Shown here piece by piece: positions 1-6,628 of a stretch of DNA of 7,408 nt. Below the pieces are notes generated by a model that saw only the letters and a program-made list of their open reading frames with translations, was not told the DNA's origin and made no database searches. A program made the translations under genes and the position numbers. The DNA comes from UBA4416 sp040376995. GTDB lineage: Bacteria > Bacteroidota > Bacteroidia > B-17B0 > Aurantibacillaceae. The stretch spans positions 1-7,408 of the forward strand of contig JBEIPP010000158.1 in assembly GCA_040376995.1 (NCBI GenBank), given 5' to 3'. Numbering within the stretch: position 1 is the first letter of the stretch; every line of letters starts with the position of its first letter.

Positions 1-48
1 AAACACTACATCGCTTTACTATTTCATTATTGAAAATGAGTTTTGATT

Positions 49-90
49 AGATAAGACCTCAAGGGTTTTAAAACCTTTAAGTGTTTATCT
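49..90. repeat. Nested inverted repeat in the 3' non-coding region
   Basis: The perfect 12-bp palindrome GGTTTTAAAACC (64-75) extends to 61-78 with one G-T wobble on the plus strand. It is enclosed by AGATAA (49-54) and TTATCT (85-90). Together these could fold as an outer and an inner stem. No T-tract follows on either strand, so it is not a typical terminator. It could be a second structure processing the mRNA 3' end, or an untranslated element of whatever lies beyond the left edge. Nothing else, and no ORF, is seen in 1-180. Confidence 0.3.
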
Positions 91-122
91 TGAAGAAGTT
101 TTTAATTAAATAAATACTACCC

Positions 123-156
123 AAAAACAATTATGTTGCATAATGATTTTGTTTTT
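123..156 (-). terminator. Probable intrinsic terminator of the rimB-rimK-M14 block
   Basis: On the minus strand a 6-bp stem with a 3-nt loop (ATTATG-CAA-CATAAT, positions 144-130) is followed at once by TGTTTTT. That T-tract can also pair with an upstream AAAAACA (156-150) around a 5-nt bulge. The hairpin starts 36 nt past the stop codon of the last gene, where a terminator is expected. The stem is AT-rich and so weak. The plus strand also has a T-rich tract after the stem, so it could act in both directions, but no plus-strand gene is visible here. Rated on structure and position only. Confidence 0.5.
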
Positions 157-180
157 TATGTAGAAAAACAGTACAGCGGT

Positions 181-1125
181 TTACTCTTCCATTCCTATAT
201 GAATCAACGCATCACCTTGATTTACCACAGGCTGATTATTGACGCCAAAAATATAGCCATCCACGGTTGAAAGAATATTATGTTCAATGTTTCCAAAAGG
301 ATTACAAATAACTCCTAATAAATCACCTTTTGATACATAAGAGCCATTTACTTTATTCATGTGAAATAATCCACTGCTATTTGCTCTTATCCAGGTGTCT
401 TTCGTGATTTTTACCGCATGATTTTTTGGGATATCAATATCAATCATGTGATAGCTTTTCATTAAACGCAAGCAACCATTTACACCTTCATTTATAGCGG
501 AGTAATCAAAACGCATACTTTCTCCTCCTTCATACACTAAAATAGGCTTACCTTTTTTAGCTGATTCTTTTCTAAAAGTTCCTTCGCGATATTTACTATC
601 AATAATTAATGGAGGTGAGAATTTTTTTGCTAATGAAATATTTTCAGGAAATTCAAATACACAACGTATTTGTGGGCTGTTACTAATTTTGGCACCACCT
701 GTATGAAAATCAACACCAAAATCAATTAAGGGCACAATGTGTTTCATTAAATCATAAGCAATGCGGCTACCAAACGAACCATTCTTAGTGCCAGGAAAAC
801 AACGGTTCAAATCTCTACCATCTGGTAAGTCTCTACTGCCAAATAAAAAGGATACACTATTAATAACAGGAATAGCAATCACATTTCCGCAATTCAAATT
901 TTTAATTTCATCGCGAGTAATTATTTTTCTTATAATCTCAATGCCATTTGTTTCTTCGCCATGCATTCCTGCGGATAGTAAAAGAGTAGGGCCTTTATGT
1001 TTACTTCTAAATACAAAAACAGGAATTTCGATATTTGTTTTTGTATGAAGCTCATAGGAGTTTAAAACAATTTGTTTGCTTTCGCCTGCTTTAATTATTT
1101 GTTTATTGATAATGAAATCTTGCAT
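181..1125 (-). CDS. Succinylglutamate desuccinylase/aspartoacylase family zinc hydrolase (M14 clan)
   Basis: This is a 314-residue cytoplasmic zinc enzyme with no signal peptide, of normal length for the AstE/AspA family. The zinc site is complete: GMHGEE at 53-58 gives H55 and E58, and DFHTGG at 139-144 gives H141. RDLNR at 104-108 is the family's substrate-binding segment, and E199 in VYEGGE fits the catalytic glutamate. Residues about 232-312 form a C-terminal beta-sandwich of lipoyl/biotinyl-like type. Characterised relatives hydrolyse N-acyl amino acids or act as carboxypeptidases; the substrate here cannot be read from the sequence. The ATG shares one base with the rimK stop (TAATG), implying translational coupling. 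No arginine succinyltransferase genes are nearby, so a true AstE role is unlikely. A role linked to RimK glutamylation is my inference from the operon. The family is certain, the function is not. Confidence 0.93.
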   Translation of the reverse strand: MQDFIINKQIIKAGESKQIVLNSYELHTKTNIEIPVFVFRSKHKGPTLLLSAGMHGEETNGIEIIRKIITRDEIKNLNCGNVIAIPVINSVSFLFGSRDLPDGRDLNRCFPGTKNGSFGSRIAYDLMKHIVPLIDFGVDFHTGGAKISNSPQIRCVFEFPENISLAKKFSPPLIIDSKYREGTFRKESAKKGKPILVYEGGESMRFDYSAINEGVNGCLRLMKSYHMIDIDIPKNHAVKITKDTWIRANSSGLFHMNKVNGSYVSKGDLLGVICNPFGNIEHNILSTVDGYIFGVNNQPVVNQGDALIHIGMEE

Positions 1126-2015
1126 TATTGTCCAGGCGCATTAAATTCATTACGTTCTACATATTCAATAATTTTACTTGCAATATCAATCCCTGTAGCG
1201 CCTTCAATACCTTCTAACCCTGGTGAGGAATTTACTTCCATAACTAAAGGACCTCTATTACTTTGTAATAAATCAACGCCAGCAATTCCTAAGCCTAGTT
1301 TTTTTGCAGATTTGATAGCAGTGGCTCTTTCTTCATCGCTTAATTGAATTAATGATGCTGTTCCGCCTCTATGTAAATTACTTCTAAATTCTCCTTCTTT
1401 AGCTTGACGTTTCATAGCGCCTACAATTTGGCCATCAACCACAAACACACGAATATCAGCCCCTTTAGATTCTTTAATAAATTCTTGTACCAACATATTG
1501 GCATCTAATTTTAAAAAGGCTTCAATAACAGATTTGGCGGCTTTATCATTCTCTGCTAAAATAACTCCTATGCCTTGTGTGCCTTCTAATAATTTAACAA
1601 CACAAGGTGCACCACCAATACTAGCAATTACAGATTCAATATCTTTAGGTTCGTTGGCAAAAGCAGATTTTGGCATGCCAATACCAGCACGTGCCAATAT
1701 TTGTAAACTACGTAGTTTATCTCTTGAACGAACTAAAGCTTGCGATTCAACGGCTGTAAATATTTTCATCATTTCAAACTGACGAACAACAGCAGATCCA
1801 TAGAATGTAGCACTTGCGCCAATACGAGGGATAACAGCATTAACACCAGTTACTTCTTTTCCATTATAATATATATGCGGACGACTTTGTTCAATTACCA
1901 AAACACATTTCATGTGATCAAGAACTAATACTTCATGTCCACGAAGCTCAGCTGCTTCAATTAAACGTTTTGTAGAATATAAATTCTTATTACGTGATAA
2001 AATTGCAATTTTCAT
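1125..2015 (-). CDS. rimK: Ribosomal protein S6--L-glutamate ligase RimK (ATP-grasp)
   Basis: RimK is an ATP-dependent alpha-L-glutamate ligase that adds glutamates to the C-terminus of ribosomal protein S6; the E. coli enzyme can also make poly-alpha-glutamate. The 296 residues align with E. coli RimK (about 300) without visible gaps. They start at the same MKIAILSR and keep its numbering: K141 in VVKLLEGTQGIG for ATP, the loop KEGEFRSNLHRGG at 206-218, and D248, E260 and N262 (VMEVNSSPGLEGIE) for metal. The pre-ATP-grasp domain spans about 1-95 and the ATP-grasp fold about 100-290. No key residue is missing. The gene lies 16 bp after the rimB-like gene and overlaps the M14 hydrolase gene by 1 nt. 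I see no Shine-Dalgarno, so translation may be coupled to the gene upstream. Whether S6 is the target in this organism is inferred from the family. Confidence 0.97.
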   Translation of the reverse strand: MKIAILSRNKNLYSTKRLIEAAELRGHEVLVLDHMKCVLVIEQSRPHIYYNGKEVTGVNAVIPRIGASATFYGSAVVRQFEMMKIFTAVESQALVRSRDKLRSLQILARAGIGMPKSAFANEPKDIESVIASIGGAPCVVKLLEGTQGIGVILAENDKAAKSVIEAFLKLDANMLVQEFIKESKGADIRVFVVDGQIVGAMKRQAKEGEFRSNLHRGGTASLIQLSDEERATAIKSAKKLGLGIAGVDLLQSNRGPLVMEVNSSPGLEGIEGATGIDIASKIIEYVERNEFNAPGQ

Positions 2016-2031
2016 TAGTTATAAAGTATGT

Positions 2032-2472
2032 TTATTTTAATAAAGTATTTAAATGTAATCCATTTGTGTAAATTAAATTCACGTCTATGATGAATTTTCC
2101 TTTTAGTAGTCGCCGCCCAATAAGTACAGGGTAGCGCATATTTTCACGGTCGCTTAACGAAATGGTAGTTTTTACTTTTTTGCCTCCAATAACAATTAAG
2201 GTCTTAATAATATAGCGCTCTTCCATTTCACCAAACGAATTTTTTATTTTCTTTTGAGTAAACTCTTCAAATTGATAAATTTTATCATCTAATAATTGAA
2301 AGGTGAGAATTTGTTTTTCGTTTTCAGTTTTTAAAACAATATTATTACAGTGGATAGCGCATGTATAAGCTCCTGTATCAATTTTAGCTTCCACTTTATT
2401 TATTTCTAATAAAGGAAAACTAACAAATTCTCTTCGGCCAATTAATTTTATTTTGGGTTTATGGGGTAGCAT
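2032..2472 (-). CDS. rimB: RimB-type retropepsin-like protein ('ATP-dependent zinc protease' family)
   Basis: A 146-residue cytoplasmic protein of the family usually named putative ATP-dependent zinc protease (PF05618). Despite that name, the fold is like a retroviral aspartic protease. The signature is D32-T33-G34-A35 in KIDTGAYTCAIHC (30-42), replacing the DTGA-T-ALH form common in relatives. The second half carries the family pattern RYPVLIGRRLLKGKFIIDV (113-131) after a strand TLIVIGGKKVKTTISL (91-106). The opening IGRREFVSFP is also typical. One DTGA per chain implies a dimer if it is an active protease. In Pseudomonas, RimB is encoded with RimK and is reported to affect S6 glutamylation; a similar role here is inferred from the rimK gene 16 bp downstream. 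Start chosen at the ATG 9 nt after TTGGAG. The symbol rests on family plus context. Confidence 0.88.
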   Translation of the reverse strand: MLPHKPKIKLIGRREFVSFPLLEINKVEAKIDTGAYTCAIHCNNIVLKTENEKQILTFQLLDDKIYQFEEFTQKKIKNSFGEMEERYIIKTLIVIGGKKVKTTISLSDRENMRYPVLIGRRLLKGKFIIDVNLIYTNGLHLNTLLK

Positions 2473-2481
2473 ATTATACTA

Positions 2482-2487
2482 CTCCAA
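2482..2487 (-). promoter_or_regulatory. Shine-Dalgarno-like TTGGAG before rimB
   Basis: On the minus strand TTGGAG lies 9 nt before the ATG of the rimB-like gene. It is the clearest ribosome binding site among the six genes, most of which lack one, as is usual in Bacteroidota. It supports the chosen start and suggests independent translation of the first gene of the rimB-rimK-M14 block. The 60-bp gap (2473-2532) is otherwise AT-rich. TTAATTTG just upstream resembles the Bacteroidota -7 box (TAnnTTTG) but sits too close to the ribosome binding site to be convincing. Confidence 0.45.
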
Positions 2488-2532
2488 ATTAATTCATTTT
2501 ATTGGTAAAGAAAAATTATTTTAGGTTAAAAA

Positions 2533-5475
2533 TTACTCTAAAAAGTAAATATCGTTAAATGGAGAATTAATTGGAGAACCCATATTAACAGGAGGTAACC
2601 AACTTTGAGTAGATTCGTTCCACTCGCTTTTAAAAATATCATAACCACCCATGTTTTCATAGCCTTTTGATGAAAAGTATAAGGTTTTGCCATCTTTTGA
2701 GAGACATGGATATTCTTCATCCAAAGGAGTATTAACACTTGTTATGTTTAATGGAATGGGAGCCCATTTGCCATTTGCCATCTTTTTTAGCTGGTATATA
2801 TCTTTTCCATTAGATTCATCTTCACCATAACTTGAGTAGAGTACGGTGTTTTTATCGGGGGATAAAAATAATAGGGATTTAAATTCTTTCTTTTTATCAA
2901 TAGAAGATCGCATATCATCAGTAATCACTAAAATTTTGGCGCCCGATTCAATTTGCATTAACGAGTTTTGAATAGCATTTTGATCCACATGTTTTTTACT
3001 ATATACTTCTAAAACAACTGGATTGTTCACTAACTTAATTCCATGTTGACAATATTTAATTTCTTGCTCAAGATCCAATAATTTAATGTCTTGTGGTGTA
3101 CATACTGCCATATACTTTTTATAATAATTTATCGCGGTGCTAAAACGGTAACTTTGCTGGTTAGCCTTTGCTAAGTAGTAAAATACTTCAATAGGCACAG
3201 TTTTCATTCCCAAGCAAGCTTCTAGCGCCGTGATACAATTTGTTTTATCCTTTTTAGTTTTAAATAAGCAAACGCCATATCGGTATTGATCAATAGGTTC
3301 TAAGTCGACATATAATTCTAAATTTTGATATATCAAGGCGGCTTCTTGATACACCTCTTGATTATATAACTTTAAAGCAAGTGCTAAATCTTCTTTATCT
3401 TTTTCGGCTTGCTCAGCGGTACGTTTTAGTTTTGATTTGATAGGTTTTACTTCAATTGTTTTAGCTGGAGCTTTTGGAACAGGTGCATCAAACGAAATCT
3501 TTGCGGCTTCAACTTTTGTAAAATAATTATTTACTTTAATGGTTTGTTGAGAGCCTGTTTTTTGAAGCTTAATCGTTTGTTTAAGTTCAAATTCTCCTTT
3601 TTTATCTGGCACTTCAAATGAACTAGATAGGGCCGAGTAACCGTCCGATTCAACTGACAAATCGTACTTGGTTCCAGATACTAGTATCATTAAATATTGA
3701 CCTGTTGTGGGATTAGTTTTGTATACACCAGCTATCTCTCCTGTATTTGAATTAAAAATGGTGATGTAGGCGTCCTTTTTTGGAACAGAATCTAAGGTAC
3801 TAAAACTCCCTTTTATGATAGAATTGGTAATGGCTTGCTGAGGCATACGAATTTGAATATATTCAAAAGAATTATTTCTTCTATTACTGCAATAAGAAGC
3901 CGTTTGATTGCTTTCATCAGGAATAAATAAAATATCATCGTAAGTTGAATTAATAGGATAGCCTAAATTTACTGGTCTCGACCAAGGGGATAAACTATCT
4001 TTACGGGTACATTTAAAAACATCATAGCCACCCATGCTGTTATGTCCTTTTGATGAAAAGTATAAAGTGTTGCCATCTTTTGTGAGATAAGGATAGTTAT
4101 CATCATGTGGTGTATTGAGCTCTGGACCTAGTATTTGATTTGGACTGAGAGATCCATTTGGCAATAAGGTGTTTTTATATAAATCTAAATGTTTCTGTTC
4201 TTTTTCGCCAAAACTTGAATGGTAATATTCAGAGGATGTATTGTTACTCATGAATAGCTTTGCATTTCTTTTCTTATCAATGGGGGAATTAAAAAAATCT
4301 GTTTTTAATCTTACTCTTTCATTTATTAAATCAGGATTGTAATTAGATAAGATATTGTCAAGTTGAGTAGCGGTTCTTTTTACCACTTCGATATTTACTT
4401 GATCATTCATTAAATTAATACCATTTAAACAATTTTTTTGAAGTAATGGACCATCTAATCCTTCAAAATCGTATGGTTTTACTCTACCCCTGTATTGTTC
4501 ATAGGCTTTTATCGCATCTTGAAATAGATAAGATAAATGATAAGCTCTTCCTAAATAATAATAAACATCAACAGGAACTTCTTTTAGATTTGAAGCTATT
4601 AATAAAGAAGATATAGCCTTTGCTTTATTTCTATCAAGTTTTAGTAAACAAACGCCATAGTAGTAATTCACATAAGGATCGCCAGGATCATTTTTTAATA
4701 AACTTTCATAGAGGTCAAGTGCTTTTTCAAAATCATTATTTTTAAAGGCAGCTAATGCTTCTTCGGGTTTTTTCTTTTCTTCTTCTTGTTGTTTTTTAAC
4801 TAGCTCATCAATATTATTTGATTGCCCAGTTTTATTTATTTGTTTTTTTATTTCTTCATTTGTAAAAACTTGGTTATCTCCATTAATTTCAGAAGTATCA
4901 ATAACTGATTTTAAATAAAATACTTTTTCATTTTCATCAGCAAAAAAACTGTTAATTATTAAAACAGGTTTGTTTTTTTCGTTTAGTTTAATTTTTAAAT
5001 CTTGTTGACAAATCTCGTAATCGATTTTCAAAGGTATTTCAACGTATTCTTGAGTAGTACCATAACCAGATACTTCCACTTTAAAAAGGTATTTTACGTT
5101 AGGAGCTAAGATCATTAAATAATTGCCAGTGTAAGAGTTCGTATTGTAAATGCCTACTAAGTTGTTGTTAGAAACATTATAGATACTAATTCTTGCTTTT
5201 TTTTCATTCGCATTTTCAATCACTTCCATGTGCCCTTTGATAACAATTAAAGCTGGAGTTTGTGAGCTTGGAGATAATTTAAACACATCAAACTTATCAT
5301 CATCACTTAATCTATCAGAAATTAAATAAATGAATTTTCTTTTTTTAGCAACGTTTATATCTTCCTTTACCTCGTTTGGTTTTGAAACAAGGCTATCTTT
5401 CTGCTGAGCATTTAAAAATAAATTTAAAAACACAAATACGTAAAGGAATAAGTATTTAGAAAACAGCTGACGCAT
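2533..5475 (-). CDS. Exported protein with duplicated CRD-TPR-PD40 propeller modules (PorE-like, no OmpA domain)
   Basis: A 980-residue envelope protein with a signal peptide (1-23, cleavage LNA|QQ). It contains two copies of one unit. Copy 1: CarboxypepD-regulatory-like beta-sandwich about 76-164, K/E-rich linker 226-239, TPR-like helices about 240-360, PD40 propeller segment about 404-545. Copy 2: the same modules at about 549-637, 683-697, 695-820 and 866-980. Matching motifs lie about 460-475 residues apart: TGNYLMIL/TGQYLMIL, YYGVCL/YRYGVCL, PVDVYYYL/PIEVFYYL, LYFSSKGHNSMGGYDVF/LYFSSKGYENMGGYDIF. PorE-type proteins of Bacteroidota combine these modules with a C-terminal OmpA domain in type IX secretion or envelope anchoring. 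Here the chain stops inside a blade (NDIYFLE) with no OmpA domain, so a periplasmic or surface scaffold role is only inference. Residues 47-69 resemble the missing blade end. No frameshift is seen at the stop. Confidence 0.9.
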   Translation of the reverse strand: MRQLFSKYLFLYVFVFLNLFLNAQQKDSLVSKPNEVKEDINVAKKRKFIYLISDRLSDDDKFDVFKLSPSSQTPALIVIKGHMEVIENANEKKARISIYNVSNNNLVGIYNTNSYTGNYLMILAPNVKYLFKVEVSGYGTTQEYVEIPLKIDYEICQQDLKIKLNEKNKPVLIINSFFADENEKVFYLKSVIDTSEINGDNQVFTNEEIKKQINKTGQSNNIDELVKKQQEEEKKKPEEALAAFKNNDFEKALDLYESLLKNDPGDPYVNYYYGVCLLKLDRNKAKAISSLLIASNLKEVPVDVYYYLGRAYHLSYLFQDAIKAYEQYRGRVKPYDFEGLDGPLLQKNCLNGINLMNDQVNIEVVKRTATQLDNILSNYNPDLINERVRLKTDFFNSPIDKKRNAKLFMSNNTSSEYYHSSFGEKEQKHLDLYKNTLLPNGSLSPNQILGPELNTPHDDNYPYLTKDGNTLYFSSKGHNSMGGYDVFKCTRKDSLSPWSRPVNLGYPINSTYDDILFIPDESNQTASYCSNRRNNSFEYIQIRMPQQAITNSIIKGSFSTLDSVPKKDAYITIFNSNTGEIAGVYKTNPTTGQYLMILVSGTKYDLSVESDGYSALSSSFEVPDKKGEFELKQTIKLQKTGSQQTIKVNNYFTKVEAAKISFDAPVPKAPAKTIEVKPIKSKLKRTAEQAEKDKEDLALALKLYNQEVYQEAALIYQNLELYVDLEPIDQYRYGVCLFKTKKDKTNCITALEACLGMKTVPIEVFYYLAKANQQSYRFSTAINYYKKYMAVCTPQDIKLLDLEQEIKYCQHGIKLVNNPVVLEVYSKKHVDQNAIQNSLMQIESGAKILVITDDMRSSIDKKKEFKSLLFLSPDKNTVLYSSYGEDESNGKDIYQLKKMANGKWAPIPLNITSVNTPLDEEYPCLSKDGKTLYFSSKGYENMGGYDIFKSEWNESTQSWLPPVNMGSPINSPFNDIYFLE
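2536..3867 (-). repeat. Copy 2 of the internal CRD-TPR-PD40 duplication
   Basis: Encodes residues 537-980, with the same module order as copy 1. It is shorter because its last blade ends at NDIYFLE, where copy 1 continues for about 30 more residues through SNRRNNSFEYIQI. It begins with that very strand (FEYIQIRMP), which corresponds to FDVFKLSPSS (62-71) at the start of copy 1. The identical 20-mer CCTTTTGATGAAAAGTATAA occurs on the plus strand at 2663-2682 and 4046-4065, exactly 1383 bp (461 codons) apart. Confidence 0.8.
3868..5292 (-). repeat. Copy 1 of the internal CRD-TPR-PD40 duplication
   Basis: Encodes residues 62-536 of the 980-residue protein: CRD, TPR-like helices, then three recognisable propeller blades. 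The blades are around 418-434 (degenerate), 461-489 (LTKDGNTLYFSSKG then GGYDVF) and 513-542. Boundaries are drawn from matching protein motifs and are approximate. DNA identity to copy 2 is visible only in patches, the best being 4015-4065 against 2632-2682 (44 of 51 bases). Confidence 0.8.
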
Positions 5476-5545
5476 AATTGGATTAATATTCTAATATAAA
5501 AAGAATTTTCAATATAAAAAATAAAAGAAATGAAGAAATATGCAA

Positions 5546-6628
5546 TTATAGAAACCGATTTGAATTCACTTCGGCATCGATGATAGCTTTATTTTGAAGA
5601 TAATCTACAAAATGTTTGGCAAAAAAAGGTGCAATCATAACGGCTTTTGTTCCAAGGCCATTAAATACATAAATGTGCTTATATACAGGATGAGGACCAA
5701 TTACGGGTCTTCTATCTATTACTGATGGTCTAACACCTGCTTCGTGTGAAATTATTTCGAATGGCGAGGAAATGACAGCATTTATTTTTGCTATTAATTC
5801 TTGTTTTGCTTTTTCTGTTGGTAAATCGTTTAAATCGTTCCATTCGTAAGTAGCACCAACTTTAAATAAATCGTTACCTAAAGGCATAATAAAAAATCCT
5901 TTGTTAAAAATATCTACTTCCAATTGGATGTGTTTGCTTTTAATTGTTAAAGTTTCTCCTTTTGCCGGTTTCATAGGTATCCAATTAAAGTATGGATTAT
6001 TTGAGATAAGATAACCTTCACAAAAAATAATATTTGACGCGGATGTGTTTTTATAATGAATAGCTGAAGAGGTAACATCTAATTGATTATAATCAAATTC
6101 TTCTTCTGTATATTTTTGATGATTTTGTAAATAATTTTTAGAGTATTCTAAAAACTTGGCTACATCTAAATTGCCAGCTTCTAAAACTTTGGAGTATGAT
6201 TTTATAGTGTAACTTTCATCTAACTGATAATTTTCATAAGTATGTTTATCTAAAAATATATTTTGAGATTCATGGTCATTAGATTTTTTAAGCCATAATT
6301 TTTTTTCCTGTTCTTCTGTAAACGGCTTAATAATTTGACGTTTATGAATTAAAGAAGTGTCAAATTCTTTTTCCCAATATTCATAAAACGAAATTAATTC
6401 AGGAACTAATTCATCTGCCATCCAACTTTTAGTTAAACGCTTAAAAACAATTGGATTCCATATGCCTCCAGCCACTTTTGAACTTGACGATAAGTGAGGT
6501 TGATTTATAACACATACAGAATATCCAGCTTTAATAAGAGATAAAGATATAACCGAACCGGCAATTCCTTGCCCTACGATAATAAAATTAGTTATTGAAT
6601 TATTTATTTTTGACTGGGGCACGACCAT
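5546..6628 (-). CDS. FAD-dependent oxidoreductase, DAO (glycine/D-amino acid oxidase) fold
   Basis: A 360-residue soluble flavoprotein. FIIVGQGIAGSVISLSL (15-31) is the N-terminal Rossmann GxGxxG motif for FAD. KVAGGIWNP (51-59) follows as the second flavin-contacting loop typical of the DAO family. Near the C-terminus, AGVRPSVIDRRPVIGPHP (297-314) and VFNGLGTKAVMIAPFFAKHF (321-340) form the closing FAD-binding segment. The middle (about 90-290) is the substrate domain and is rich in Lys, Asn and aromatic residues. The overall layout resembles the FAD domain of MnmC (tRNA wobble uridine modification) and small DAO amine oxidases. The substrate cannot be assigned. The start at ATG 6628 overlaps the upstream gene by 29 bp in another frame. 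A GTG two codons later is the only close alternative. No clear ribosome binding site is seen, so translation may be coupled. Confidence 0.9.
   Translation of the reverse strand: MVVPQSKINNSITNFIIVGQGIAGSVISLSLIKAGYSVCVINQPHLSSSSKVAGGIWNPIVFKRLTKSWMADELVPELISFYEYWEKEFDTSLIHKRQIIKPFTEEQEKKLWLKKSNDHESQNIFLDKHTYENYQLDESYTIKSYSKVLEAGNLDVAKFLEYSKNYLQNHQKYTEEEFDYNQLDVTSSAIHYKNTSASNIIFCEGYLISNNPYFNWIPMKPAKGETLTIKSKHIQLEVDIFNKGFFIMPLGNDLFKVGATYEWNDLNDLPTEKAKQELIAKINAVISSPFEIISHEAGVRPSVIDRRPVIGPHPVYKHIYVFNGLGTKAVMIAPFFAKHFVDYLQNKAIIDAEVNSNRFL

Noticed and set aside
761..1048. Plus-strand open frame of 95 codons opposite the M14 hydrolase gene
   Set aside because: Antisense to conserved catalytic segments, with no recognisable domain; a shadow of the real gene.
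1072..1928. Plus-strand open frames (1072-1347, 1498-1782, 1740-1928) opposite rimK
   Set aside because: They lie against a nearly full-length match to RimK and show no family features of their own.
2032..2472. True ATP-dependent zinc protease, as the family name says
   Set aside because: No zinc-protease HExxH or ATP-binding motif is present; the DTGA signature indicates a retropepsin-like fold.
2473..2532. TTAATTTG as a -7 promoter box before rimB
   Set aside because: It overlaps the TTGGAG ribosome site and would leave an untranslated leader of only a few bases.
2538..2738. Minus-strand 66-codon frame inside the 980-residue gene
   Set aside because: An out-of-frame reading of the PD40 repeat DNA; the protein frame with LYFSSKG-GGYD motifs is the real one.
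5476..5545. Promoter for the 980-residue protein gene in the 70-bp gap
   Set aside because: TTG and TATATTGA are present but 26 nt apart, too far for the Bacteroidota TTG/TAnnTTTG pair; pure AT-richness could explain them.
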